From: Rhizobiaceae bacterium
GTDB taxonomy: Bacteria; Pseudomonadota; Alphaproteobacteria; Rhizobiales; Rhizobiaceae
DNA length: 64,000 nucleotides
Direction of reading: 5' to 3'
Assembly (NCBI GenBank): GCA_019635755.1
Contig: JAHBYW010000001.1
Span: forward strand, 496,001-560,000
Shown: positions 38,550 to 47,811 of the stretch, one piece after another
Position numbering within the stretch: position 1 is the first letter of the stretch
Layout of the letters: every line of letters begins with the position of its first letter
Made by a program: the position numbers and the translations under genes
Notes under the pieces: generated by a model
What the model saw: only the letters and a program-made list of their open reading frames with translations
What the model was told of the DNA's origin: nothing
The model's database searches: none

Positions 38550-41500
38550 CCGTGACCCCTTTCCGTTTCATTGCCGGACCCGGCCGGGTCCTCCTCCTTG
38601 CGCATTTTTCCCAGCGTGAGGATCGCCGCGACAGTATCGAGGTCAAGCTTTGCATCGGACGCCATGCGCTCGATTGCGCCAACCGCTGTCATCTGGTCAT
38701 CATTTAGATCATCGAGATCTACAATAACCGCGCGCTCCTGTCCGTCGCTCCGCGTCAGCGATACCCGGACCGCGTTCCGTTTGGATTGTCCTTCGCCGAA
38801 TGCTGCGGCCTCGACGCGACGGAACTGGGCTGCGAGGTCGGCCACTCTCGAATGCCATACCTGGACGTCGTGGTCGAGCCAACGCGCGGGCGGCTTGCCA
38901 ATGACCGCGCCTCCGAGTGCCTCAGTCCACGCATCTTCGGGGGGCGCCGTGTCGGCGAGGCGCATCGCGAACGTCCGCAATTGCTGCTCGTGGACTCTGA
39001 AGCCCAGAGAGCGCGCGCGCTCGGCGACGCCATCGCGAGCCGATGCCTCCAAGGCTTGAAGGAGTTCGGCTCGCATCCTTTCCAGCAGTTTAGGATAACA
39101 ACTACGAAGTTCGGTGACCGCTGCGTCGAGCCGGGTCACAAATTCGCTCGCGCGCCCGGCGCTTGCACGAGCGTTAGAACCGAACGGCTCGATTCCGCAG
39201 GCGGCCGGCAGCTCAGTAAAAATGAGATCTATCGGACTACGCGCCTGTGCGAGCGCACGACGGACGCCTTGAGCTTCGGCAGTCAGCGCCGAGGAGTGAT
39301 GAACGTGGAAAGGGAGGTCGACGCCGAAACGGATCAGGGGATCGACCACTGCGCGAATGCCTGAGTCTGTAGGCGGCCGATTGAGCAGGACGGCGAGGCG
39401 GCGAAATACATCGGCGCGAATGCCTTCCAGCGACACCAACTGGAGAGCGAAATGCTCCGGCGACTTTAGAATACGCATAAAGGCAGCACCGTCGAGCCGC
39501 GGACAGTAAGTGCCTCTTTCAAAGAGGGCCACGCGGTGCCCAGCAACTATCAATGACACGGCCAGAATAAGGGGTGCGAGTCCGGGTCGGACACCGTAAG
39601 GCCTCGCCTCGATAGTTGCGTACAGGTCCGGCAGGGCAACGCGGCTGCCGTCCCCAGTGAGGCGCTTCTCAATTGCCGTCAGCGCGGGAGCGAGCCTCAG
39701 CGGATCGTCGTCCGGTGCGGGCATTCCAATAATCCATGCACCGTCTTGTTCACGGTGCAGGCCTCCCCGTCGAAGCAGCGAAAGATACAGTGCGCGCTCG
39801 GGTGGACTCTTGCTCGTAGCAAAGCCCAACTCCGGATCGTCAGAATTAGCGAACATCCGCTCGATCAATCGCTGTCGGGCAGCAGCGCCGGCGGAAGTAA
39901 GCGCGTGCTTATTCACGAGTTCGTTCTCGACCAAGGGTGACTGGTTGTAGATTTGGTCGCAGAGCATCGAAACAACAGTGTGGACCGGCTGGTCCAGTGG
40001 CATCGCTTCACCGTTCCAAAAGATATCAAGCGAAGTAACTGGGGGGCGACCGCGAAGACCAAATGCGGATTCAACGGTTGAGACCAGACGCGTCTCGAGC
40101 TCTGCGACGGTACGCTCGATCTCGGCGGTTGCGTAGGCGTCCTCCTGCAGCACCGCCGCGTTCGAGACGATCCAGCGGTGCCGGAGCAGGTCCACCATCA
40201 CAGGACCGAGCTCGCGCATTGGCGGGACGGCGACCGCCACCATGGTCGGGTCATCGGACGTCACTTCGGCCGACCAAGCGCGGGCGATACGGAGATCCTC
40301 CGCGCTCGCGCAGTGGATGGCAACGATCCCTCCATCGGCGTCGCCGCCATGGCCGCCGTGCCCCTCGAGCCCGGAAGCGTGGGTGCAGCGGATCGAGAAG
40401 CGGCGGCTGGTACCCGTCGTAACGGAGTGGCGCCGTGCGAGCACATGCGGTCGAATCGGTAAGCTCGCTAGGTGGCGCGGCAGATCGCGGAGGACGGACC
40501 GAGCGTCAACCTTATCCTCGGCCTCTTTCCAGATCGCCGATAGGTCAACGCGTCGGCTAGTCCACAGTCGGAGTTCGGATCGTCCAGGTCGACGGAAAAG
40601 GAGGCCTGCAGCGATGAGCTTGGCGATAGCGGGTTCGATGTCGCCAGCTTTGAAGGCCGGCACAAGCGCTTCGCGAACACTGTCCGTCGTCGCGGCGAGA
40701 TCTGGCGCATCGATAAGGTTCAGAATGCCGATCGTCTTCAGGATCGCCGTCTCGACAGCGTCAGCGTCGACTGCCCGGTCTAGCACTGCGACAATACGCG
40801 ACCATTCACCGGCTCCAGCACGCGAAGTGAGACGGTGGCCAAACGAGGAAGAAATGTAGTCGAAGAAGTGATGGATCGCGTAGAGTTCGTCAGAAAGTGG
40901 CGTATTGGCGGCAAAGGCTCGTAGACCGTTCGGTTCCTCGCTCGCGGCGAAGCCGAAGAGCGACCGCTCATTCTGCCCGAAACCGGCGAAGAACCGGGCC
41001 ATCACAGGGATCGCGGCCGGGTGGACAGGCCAGCATCCGCTCGCGCCGGTACGGTTGCGTGGACCGAGCCAGCCGAGAGCGCGCACTCGCGCCACGGCAT
41101 TGTCGTGAACCTTCCGGAGCTTCGCCGGCAACGCTTGAATGTCAACTGCGAGCGCGGCAGAGAGCAAGGCCGAAGTGTGCGATAGCGGATGGTCAAAGAC
41201 CATCTCATCAAACCGTTCGGCGACCTTTTCCCACTCGCTTCGCCGCGCAGCCCGCCAGTCCTCAGCGTACGACTGGAATCCCTTATGGAGTATCAGGACG
41301 ACCGCCAGAGGAGCATCGCCAGAGCGCGCGGCACCCTCAGCGAGGGCTTGCAGTCGAAAAACGTCGAAGCCCTCCTCCTCGCCGGCGACTTCTAAGAACT
41401 TTCCCATTTCGTCCACGACGAGCAGCAAGCCGTCGAATCGCTTGGTCTCTCGAAGAGCGTCGCGAAGCTCGACAATGGCATCAAACGGATCCGCAACGGC

Positions 41501-41938
41501 AGCGATGGCCTTCCTGCGCTTCGCAGAGATCAGACCTTCCGTAGTCAACGCGCGCGAGATCGACGCGGAGAGACATCTCGCCAGTCCATCATGTGAACCC
41601 GTGACGAGCAGCGGGAACATCCGCGGCACGCCCTCGATCTTCTTCACTAGTCGTCTCACGGGCATCGCTGAGTGGGCGATGCGTGGATCGAGCGCCTGTA
41701 CAATCGCGAGCGCGAGCGCTGACTTTCCCACGCCAAAGTCGCCAATCACCCGCCACGCACGGCGCGTACTATCCTCTCGCATCCCGGTGATGATCTCAGC
41801 GGCGCCGCGCTCGAGCCAGGGGGTCAAGACGAAGGACCGTCCCGCCGATGGATCCGCTGCGTCGCGCTCAAGCGCGACTGATCGGTAGAACATCCCAGGT
41901 GAGCCGAGAAGGTCGGCAATCGTCACAAGTTGACTCAA
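38546..41938 (-). CDS. sspC: Large P-loop ATPase, SspC-type
   Basis: A 1130-residue protein. The Walker A loop is VIGDFGVGKSALAL (about 64-77) and Walker B LLLVVDEMGKF (about 171-181). About 900 residues follow without a motif that I can name. The start is TTG 41938, which overlaps the stop of the DUF4007 gene as TTGA, so translation is coupled. Its place between the DUF4007 and PAPS-reductase genes fits SspC of single-strand DNA phosphorothioation systems. BrxC of BREX is also a large P-loop ATPase but its companions PglZ and BrxL are missing here. Confidence 0.75.
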   Translation of the reverse strand: MSQLVTIADLLGSPGMFYRSVALERDAADPSAGRSFVLTPWLERGAAEIITGMREDSTRRAWRVIGDFGVGKSALALAIVQALDPRIAHSAMPVRRLVKKIEGVPRMFPLLVTGSHDGLARCLSASISRALTTEGLISAKRRKAIAAVADPFDAIVELRDALRETKRFDGLLLVVDEMGKFLEVAGEEEGFDVFRLQALAEGAARSGDAPLAVVLILHKGFQSYAEDWRAARRSEWEKVAERFDEMVFDHPLSHTSALLSAALAVDIQALPAKLRKVHDNAVARVRALGWLGPRNRTGASGCWPVHPAAIPVMARFFAGFGQNERSLFGFAASEEPNGLRAFAANTPLSDELYAIHHFFDYISSSFGHRLTSRAGAGEWSRIVAVLDRAVDADAVETAILKTIGILNLIDAPDLAATTDSVREALVPAFKAGDIEPAIAKLIAAGLLFRRPGRSELRLWTSRRVDLSAIWKEAEDKVDARSVLRDLPRHLASLPIRPHVLARRHSVTTGTSRRFSIRCTHASGLEGHGGHGGDADGGIVAIHCASAEDLRIARAWSAEVTSDDPTMVAVAVPPMRELGPVMVDLLRHRWIVSNAAVLQEDAYATAEIERTVAELETRLVSTVESAFGLRGRPPVTSLDIFWNGEAMPLDQPVHTVVSMLCDQIYNQSPLVENELVNKHALTSAGAAARQRLIERMFANSDDPELGFATSKSPPERALYLSLLRRGGLHREQDGAWIIGMPAPDDDPLRLAPALTAIEKRLTGDGSRVALPDLYATIEARPYGVRPGLAPLILAVSLIVAGHRVALFERGTYCPRLDGAAFMRILKSPEHFALQLVSLEGIRADVFRRLAVLLNRPPTDSGIRAVVDPLIRFGVDLPFHVHHSSALTAEAQGVRRALAQARSPIDLIFTELPAACGIEPFGSNARASAGRASEFVTRLDAAVTELRSCYPKLLERMRAELLQALEASARDGVAERARSLGFRVHEQQLRTFAMRLADTAPPEDAWTEALGGAVIGKPPARWLDHDVQVWHSRVADLAAQFRRVEAAAFGEGQSKRNAVRVSLTRSDGQERAVIVDLDDLNDDQMTAVGAIERMASDAKLDLDTVAAILTLGKMRKEEDPAGSGNETERGHG

Positions 41939-42840
41939 GCGTAGACCTCCGCGAGCAGGCGAGACGGATCGAGCGGAGTTAGGACCGTGACGCTGCCAGC
42001 ATCACCAGAGGGTCGGTACGACCAAAGCGACTCCGTGCGCTCGAGATGGTCGCGCAGATCCTCAGCGTCGAGCCGGAGGGTCGCGCCAGGCGAGCCCTCT
42101 CCATGCGTGAGATCACGGAAAGTGATGATGGGTTCTCCCAGCCGCCTTGTCTGCCAATAGCTGCCTATCGCATAGTTGACGACGGCAGCGCCGACCTCGT
42201 TGATCGGAATCCGGGTCAGGGCGAACACAGGCTCGATCCTATCTGCGCCAGCGCGGCGGCGCCCAAACCGGCGCAGCAGGCCCAGATCTACCAAGGGGCC
42301 GTCGAGCGCATCCTCAGGGGACGCTGGGTTAAGCGAGCCAGCGTAGCTGTGAACGAACACGTCGGCATGTTGCTGGAGAGTTACGTCGGAGTGCTCGTAT
42401 CCCAGGCGCTCGCCCTCGATTCGCATTTCGGCCAAAAGTTCGGAGCGCGTGAAATCGGGCCGCATGCGTCGGTAGAGGATGTGCCGCCAGGCAAAGAGCG
42501 GATTCTCGACCGAGGTGCTCAGCTGCCAGTGAAGGAGCCATTGCGTTTCGACCCGTTCGATGTACGGATCGAGGCCCCGTTTGCCGAGTACTGCTTCGCC
42601 GAACGGAAGAAGCGACCAAGACCCGGCGCGCGAGGAGGCCACGTTAAATGCCTCTAGCCAAAAGCGGAGCGCGCGCACCATGTTCTTTCCCAAACCGAGC
42701 TCAAGAATTGCGCGCTCGTCGCTCGCGAGCGCTTTATCGTCTCGGCTAATCAGTCGAACCGCTTTAGGCAGCCAGGCAAATCGGCACGCGAACGTCTCGT
42801 GCCCTGTAAATCGGGGACGGACTGCTACTGTGGCTGTCAT
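41935..42840 (-). CDS. sspB: DUF4007 protein, SspB-type
   Basis: A 301-residue protein. RFTGHETFACRFAWLPKAVR near the N-terminus and LGLGKNMVRALRFWLEA after it are the DUF4007 hallmark, a winged-helix-like region. As I recall, the SspB nickase of the Ssp phosphorothioation systems is a DUF4007 protein; I could not check this. The gene overlaps the desulfurase gene (ATGA) and the ATPase gene (TTGA). Confidence 0.78.
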   Translation of the reverse strand: MTATVAVRPRFTGHETFACRFAWLPKAVRLISRDDKALASDERAILELGLGKNMVRALRFWLEAFNVASSRAGSWSLLPFGEAVLGKRGLDPYIERVETQWLLHWQLSTSVENPLFAWRHILYRRMRPDFTRSELLAEMRIEGERLGYEHSDVTLQQHADVFVHSYAGSLNPASPEDALDGPLVDLGLLRRFGRRRAGADRIEPVFALTRIPINEVGAAVVNYAIGSYWQTRRLGEPIITFRDLTHGEGSPGATLRLDAEDLRDHLERTESLWSYRPSGDAGSVTVLTPLDPSRLLAEVYA

Positions 42841-43967
42841 GCGTACTTCCGTTCGAGCGTTGGCGCGCTCAGCGCGGTGGCAATCAGGTGACCGGCTTCC
42901 TCAATCTCAGCTTCAGTATTGAAACGGCCGAGGCCGATGCGGACAGCTCCGTCTCTAGCCCATTCAGGAATGCCCATCGCAGAGAGGACATGGGAGGGGC
43001 CAGGAACTCCCGACTGACAGGCGGCGCCGGTCGAGACGGCCACGCGTTCCCAGAGACGCGCCACAGCGGCATCGCCTGGCAGGTGAGGCGTGGACACGTG
43101 CAGGCTGCCAGCGAGGCGGGAGTCTATGGCGCCGTTAACACGCAAATCAGGCACATTCGCCAGAAGATGTGACTGCAGGGCGTCGCGCATCCTGGCTAGT
43201 CGCGCCTCACCGGCCTGTCGCTCTGCGGCGCGCAACTCCATCGCAAAGGCAAGAGCGACAGCGGCGGGAGCATCGGGACTGCCGAAGACGTCGTGCGCCA
43301 GGCTCGTCGCATGATTGCAGAGCCTACCGACAAGCGCGCCGGCACGGCGCGGCCCGTACACCTTGGCGCCACTTACAACTACAAGATCGGCGCCTGCGGC
43401 GCCCGACATATCGATCCGGCCCGCTGCCTGACTCGCATCAATCAGATGCCGAGCGCCGTGGCGTGCGGCAAGCGCGCCGATCATGGCGACCTCGGTAATC
43501 GTGCCGACCTCGTTGTTGGCGGCCATAGTGCATAAGAGATCCACGCCTTTTGCCAGTGTCGCCTCTAGCGCGTCGGCACGGGGGGTCGCAGTTTCGTCCA
43601 CCGCGACAATCGTCAGATGAATCCGCCCTTCGCGTTCGGCTCGTCGCAGCGCGCTGAGCAGAGCAGGGTGCTCGACCGCCGTCGCAGCGATCCGTGCCGG
43701 GCGGCCGACGATGCGCGCGATGGCATCCTCGACCGCGAGCCACAACGCCGCGGAGGCTCCGGGCGTGAAACACACAGCCTCGGCTTCGCTGCCGAGAATG
43801 CGCAACAGCGTGTCGGCGGCGCCGTCGATCGCCCGACGCGATTCCACGCCGAACGCATGCTCCGAGCTATGGGCGTTGCCAAGGAGATCGGCCATCGCCG
43901 CGCGGTGATGGGCCGCGACACGCGGATCGATCGGCGTAGCGGCCATATTGTCGAGATAGATCGTCAA
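42837..43967 (-). CDS. sspA: Cysteine desulfurase, SspA/IscS type
   Basis: A 376-residue aminotransferase-fold enzyme that takes sulfur from cysteine and feeds the phosphorothioation machine. IYLDNMAATPIDPRV at the N-terminus, SHVLSAMGIPEW near the end and the active cysteine in STGAACQSGVPG are as in NifS/IscS. The PLP lysine is in VSGAKVYGP near residue 200. It is the first gene of the sulfur operon and shares a 100-base divergent promoter region with the GIY-YIG gene. Confidence 0.86.
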   Translation of the reverse strand: MTIYLDNMAATPIDPRVAAHHRAAMADLLGNAHSSEHAFGVESRRAIDGAADTLLRILGSEAEAVCFTPGASAALWLAVEDAIARIVGRPARIAATAVEHPALLSALRRAEREGRIHLTIVAVDETATPRADALEATLAKGVDLLCTMAANNEVGTITEVAMIGALAARHGARHLIDASQAAGRIDMSGAAGADLVVVSGAKVYGPRRAGALVGRLCNHATSLAHDVFGSPDAPAAVALAFAMELRAAERQAGEARLARMRDALQSHLLANVPDLRVNGAIDSRLAGSLHVSTPHLPGDAAVARLWERVAVSTGAACQSGVPGPSHVLSAMGIPEWARDGAVRIGLGRFNTEAEIEEAGHLIATALSAPTLERKYA

Positions 43968-44067
43968 ATCGCCCCCGGTTTCGTAGAACTTTTTTGGATA
44001 CGCTATATGACACGGATTCAGAGGTCACTAGATTATTACCCCCGTCCAAAGCATTCTAACGAGTGCA

Positions 44068-44913
44068 GTGGCGGGATGGGGATCTGCGGTGCTTCGAGCG
44101 ATCGACGAAGTGGAAGGGGGAAGAGCAACGGATCGCGGGCGCAATCCCGACTGGTCTCGCGACGAGACCATACTGCTCATGAATCTCTACCTCAGTGCGC
44201 CGAAGGCAGGGAAGACCCACCCCGAGGTGATTGCACTGTCGACAATGCTTCGAGCTGCTGGCCGCCGCAACGGACGCGCCGTCCTCGCGTCGTTCCGTAA
44301 TCCAGCAGGCGTCGCGATGCGTCTGCGCAACTTCGGGCGCCATGATCCCAACGCACCTCCCGGAAGGGACGCGGGACTGCGGCCTGGTGGGGCCGCCGAT
44401 CTTCAAGTCTGGCGCGAGTTCGGTGGCAATCCCATCGCGTTAGCCGAAGAAGTCACCCGAATTCGGCGATCGCTCTCGGCGGACGACTGGATTCCCGACA
44501 CCTGGAGCTCTCGCGGCCCGGTTCCCACCTTCGGTCTGCGCACCACCACCTTGGCCGACAGCCGAACTGGCGTGTACTTGCTGCTGCTTGACGGTCCGAT
44601 CGATGTCCTGGCACCGCAAGTTGAGGTTGATGGCCGCGTCCTCGTTAAAATCGGGCGCACGAGCGACTTGGATCGCCGGATGGCCGAGCTCGCTGCCGGC
44701 CTCCCGCCAGGCACTTTAATCCGCTACGTTCCGATCAGTCTCCGGGAGTTCGGTTCAAGCTTGAACGCTCATCGCTTCGAGCAGCGTCTGCTCGGTATTT
44801 GCGATCGGGAAGGCTGGTCGCTCGGCGGAGAATTCGCCTACGCTCCGCTTGATGCGCTTAAGGCGGAGTTAGCCGGTCCTTGGCCTCGCGATGGTCCAGT
44901 GTGCGGTCCATGA
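44068..44913 (+). CDS. GIY-YIG nuclease with an N-terminal HNH-nuclease-like domain
   Basis: A 281-residue protein. The C-terminal domain has TGVYLLLL (about 167), VLVKIGRTSDLDRRM (about 191-205) and a glutamate in HRFEQRLLG (about 238), the residues of a GIY-YIG or T5orf172-type nuclease. The N-terminal domain shows NPDWSRDETILLMNLYL and FRNPAGVAMRLRNF, found at the front of several modification-dependent nucleases. It starts at GTG 44068, diverging from the cysteine desulfurase gene by 100 bases. It may cut or nick DNA that lacks or carries the sulfur mark; this is inference. Confidence 0.76.
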   Translation: MAGWGSAVLRAIDEVEGGRATDRGRNPDWSRDETILLMNLYLSAPKAGKTHPEVIALSTMLRAAGRRNGRAVLASFRNPAGVAMRLRNFGRHDPNAPPGRDAGLRPGGAADLQVWREFGGNPIALAEEVTRIRRSLSADDWIPDTWSSRGPVPTFGLRTTTLADSRTGVYLLLLDGPIDVLAPQVEVDGRVLVKIGRTSDLDRRMAELAAGLPPGTLIRYVPISLREFGSSLNAHRFEQRLLGICDREGWSLGGEFAYAPLDALKAELAGPWPRDGPVCGP

Positions 44914-45034
44914 CCGCGTTCTGATGGTATATTTTGCTAGACGGTTCACAGCCCCGGACTGTCGAGACTGCTTACGCAGGATCTACGACACCGCAACATT
45001 CGGTCGAACCTAGTCAGTGTTCACCCGCTCCAAC

Positions 45035-47455
45035 TCAGCCGACTGCATCGATTAGGTTGGCGGCGTCGAAGTTCAAGAGAAATTGCGCGTACGATGAACT
45101 GAAGAGATCCGACACATAGTCCGCCAAGTCGACTTCCTCGCCGTCTGAACCATCGCTCCGCTTAAGGTCATACTTGCGCGACTTCGTCGTGGCAAAGAGG
45201 AATAGGGTGTGAAAGTAAACCGCGCTGATATAGCGGCGTTCAGCAATTTCTACTGCCTCGGGTGAGCGAGCACCCACGTTGAAGTCCTTTAGAACCTTGC
45301 TATCGACATTGACATAAATCCTCGACAGCTTGTCCTCGTCCACGAAAGGATAGACCACGACATCGTGGTTCATTTCGACGCCCGCTTCGTTGATCTCCTC
45401 CCATGACTTGAGCCCGTCGGCCCCGCCTTTCGAGCAGAGCACCAGTTCGGGGATGCCCAGCGGCGGCTCAATGTCGGGTTCCTTGCGCGGCGGCTGCCGT
45501 TCAGGATCGGTGATCTGCACTAGCACTGTCTCTGTCAGGTCCCCATGAGGGCTGGTGAGAATTGCTACCAGCTCGACAGTATCGCCAACCTTCGTCTGCC
45601 CCGTAGCCCTAAGGCCAACTTTAATCGTTCCCTCCAACGGGCTCGTGCGAACGACATCCAGAAGGTCACCCTCTTGACCGGGCTCAGGCACACCACCGCC
45701 ACCGCCGCCCTTGCTAGACGGCCGCATGATGGAAAGCGACAGATTGCCGGGATCGTCCGTTCGGTCGAAGAAGTCGTTTTCGACATCGGTCGCGAAGGCT
45801 ATGCTGCGGTTACCGCCCTTCGGTAACCGGTAAAGCTTGAGGCCGCCCTCCTGCGCATCACCTCCCTTGGCTCGGAATGCCGATGGGTAGCGCTGCGGTT
45901 GGAACGGTGGCGCATCGCGCGGCTCGCGCTTTGGCCTTTGAGGCTCGTCGCGCTGCTTCTTCGGTGCTGCGCCGGGCCTTTCTTCTGTGAGGTTGAAAGT
46001 CTGCCGCAAAACGCGAGTCAGCGCATCGTTCATCGGCATATTGCGTGTGAGGTCGCGGAGCATCTGGCCGGCGTCCCCGCTGTCGATGCCGAGACTCGCC
46101 TTTCGGCGGCGGGAAATCTCCTTGAGTTCGCTAGCCAGGAGCATGTCACGGAGATGCTTCCGAACCTCATCCGCTTTATCGCTCGCCTTCAGCCGGTCCC
46201 GCGAGGCCATGAACAGCTCGTTGCGAACCTCGAGATGGAGATTCGAGCAATCGACGTGCACCAACAGATAGTCCTTCAGCAGTGGCATTTTTAGCGCCCG
46301 TGTCACGAATTCGGATGAGTAGGAACCGTGTACCTGCCCATTCAGCGAGAACAACACTGTCATATTGTTCTTGAAGTACTCGCGTTGGATGTATTGCTTC
46401 GTCTCCTTGACCCCTTGGCGGCGAGATCGAGCCTTAAAGACATAGACGGTGACGCCGAGTTCCCCGAACGCAGACGAACGCGACACCTCAGAGAACTTGG
46501 TCTCTACTGTCTCCGTGTCTGCCTCTAGCCGGCGCTTGAGGCCATAGACAGGCGTCACGGGCGCGCGGTTGTCTGGATAGCGTTCGTTGTTGTCGACCGT
46601 CAGGAATGGAAGCGCGGGCTCGAACAAGAACTCGTTGAGGCTGAGGTTGAGATCGCGTGAGATGATAGAGCGCGAGCCCTCCGGCAGGCGGTAGGAGTAG
46701 AGCTTGAGGAGCGACCCGGTCCGGAACATCCGGCCCTCGAGGCCGACGTCCAACTCGTCGACATTAATAGCCGCCACCTTCCCATCGAAGATGAGATACT
46801 CATACCAGGTGTTTTTGCGGTTCGCTGCCTCTGCCAAGGCGGGCGGATGGCGACGCAGCAGCGTGAAACCCAGCGGCTGGGACCCGTCGTAGCGTTTACT
46901 TGCGACAAGCTGGAACCGAAGATCACCGCAGAATGCGATCGCGCCGGCGCCCCCCATGTTGTACTTCCCCTGCACGAAGTGAACGTCGTTCTTGTTGCCG
47001 CGCAAGAGAGACAGGAAGGTTCCGGGGAAGTCGACGGGGGCCTGCCCCACGCCATCGTCGTAGACAAGCAGCGATGTGTCGCGACGCGGTCCACTCGCCA
47101 CGATCTGAAGCTCTCCGGCTTGCCGACGGCGCGCATCTCCCAGATCCCAGTTGCGATGGTCAGGGAAGTACCGGTCGAGCGCCTCGCTAACGCTCCGCGG
47201 CGCTGCCGGCGATCGGATATCTAAACCGTCCTGAAGCACCTTCTTCTCGAGAATGGCGTCAATGCCATTTGTGATCTTCTCAACCAGTGCGGGCACGGGG
47301 TGAGCTTGCTGGTTCTCGACCACGCCATAGAACGATTCGTTATTGCCGTAAGGCGTCCACTTCGATGCGTCCGAGCTCAGACCCTCCGCATCTAGGATGG
47401 CCTGAACCTCATCTTCGGTGCCTGCGTTCAACATGCGCATGAACAGATTGCGCAT
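45035..47455 (-). CDS. GHKL ATPase protein, large
   Basis: An 806-residue protein. Near the N-terminus lie ALVEKITNGIDAIL (about 57-70), LLVYDDGVGQAP (about 130-140) and GKYNMGGAGAIAF, the N, G1 and G2 boxes of GHKL ATPases such as Hsp90 and MutL, with no histidine kinase part. The rest is unrecognised. ATG 47455 follows a G-rich ribosome site. It is convergent with the GIY-YIG gene and is part of the same island. The role could be clamp, chaperone or sensor. Confidence 0.72.
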   Translation of the reverse strand: MRNLFMRMLNAGTEDEVQAILDAEGLSSDASKWTPYGNNESFYGVVENQQAHPVPALVEKITNGIDAILEKKVLQDGLDIRSPAAPRSVSEALDRYFPDHRNWDLGDARRRQAGELQIVASGPRRDTSLLVYDDGVGQAPVDFPGTFLSLLRGNKNDVHFVQGKYNMGGAGAIAFCGDLRFQLVASKRYDGSQPLGFTLLRRHPPALAEAANRKNTWYEYLIFDGKVAAINVDELDVGLEGRMFRTGSLLKLYSYRLPEGSRSIISRDLNLSLNEFLFEPALPFLTVDNNERYPDNRAPVTPVYGLKRRLEADTETVETKFSEVSRSSAFGELGVTVYVFKARSRRQGVKETKQYIQREYFKNNMTVLFSLNGQVHGSYSSEFVTRALKMPLLKDYLLVHVDCSNLHLEVRNELFMASRDRLKASDKADEVRKHLRDMLLASELKEISRRRKASLGIDSGDAGQMLRDLTRNMPMNDALTRVLRQTFNLTEERPGAAPKKQRDEPQRPKREPRDAPPFQPQRYPSAFRAKGGDAQEGGLKLYRLPKGGNRSIAFATDVENDFFDRTDDPGNLSLSIMRPSSKGGGGGGVPEPGQEGDLLDVVRTSPLEGTIKVGLRATGQTKVGDTVELVAILTSPHGDLTETVLVQITDPERQPPRKEPDIEPPLGIPELVLCSKGGADGLKSWEEINEAGVEMNHDVVVYPFVDEDKLSRIYVNVDSKVLKDFNVGARSPEAVEIAERRYISAVYFHTLFLFATTKSRKYDLKRSDGSDGEEVDLADYVSDLFSSSYAQFLLNFDAANLIDAVG

Positions 47456-47572
47456 CAATTTCCCCCCGATGGCAGACTATCACCCGCCCGCTGAAACTGG
47501 TCAACGGTAGTGCCATATTACCATTGCTCAAGACCTGCACAGTCTTACCTTTGTAAGTTGAATTCCACGATT

Positions 47573-47811
47573 GGGGAGAGATGGTCTTGGCCATCTCTCC
47601 CCCGCCAATGCCGCCTGCGCCAGGGCGGGGCCGCCCGCTCGCAAGCCGGCGCACAACCTTCACCTTTCGCCTGATCCGATCCGTCCCGCTCGGCGCGCAG
47701 CCCAGCCCTGCTCGCCGGCATTGGCCCCCCTCTCTGCCGCGCGCTCACGCGCCCCCGGGAGGCATGTCGGGGGACATGCCTCCGGCATTCACGAGAGAAA
47801 GGATCAGGACA
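47573..47811 (+). ncRNA. Structured leader of the parB-like gene, copy 1
   Basis: Four structures appear in order: a 12-bp hairpin (47573-47584 with 47591-47602); a 10-bp long-range stem, GCCAATGCCG 47604-47613 with CGGCATTGGC 47716-47725; a small GCGCG-CTCA-CGCGC hairpin (47739-47752); and an 11-bp hairpin GGAGGCATGTC with GACATGCCTCC (47758-47783). A second CGGCATT at 47783-47789 could also pair with AATGCCG. The same layout, with compensatory changes, occurs before the DUF932 gene. RNA or single-stranded DNA could use it. Confidence 0.65.

Noticed and set aside
38546-43967. Type 4 BREX (PAPS reductase plus large P-loop ATPase)
   Set aside because: PglZ and BrxL are missing, while a cysteine desulfurase and DUF4007 are present, which fits Ssp better.
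37749-43967. Classical Dnd system
   Set aside because: No DndD, DndE or DndB pattern is seen and the PAPS-reductase-like protein is far shorter than DndC.
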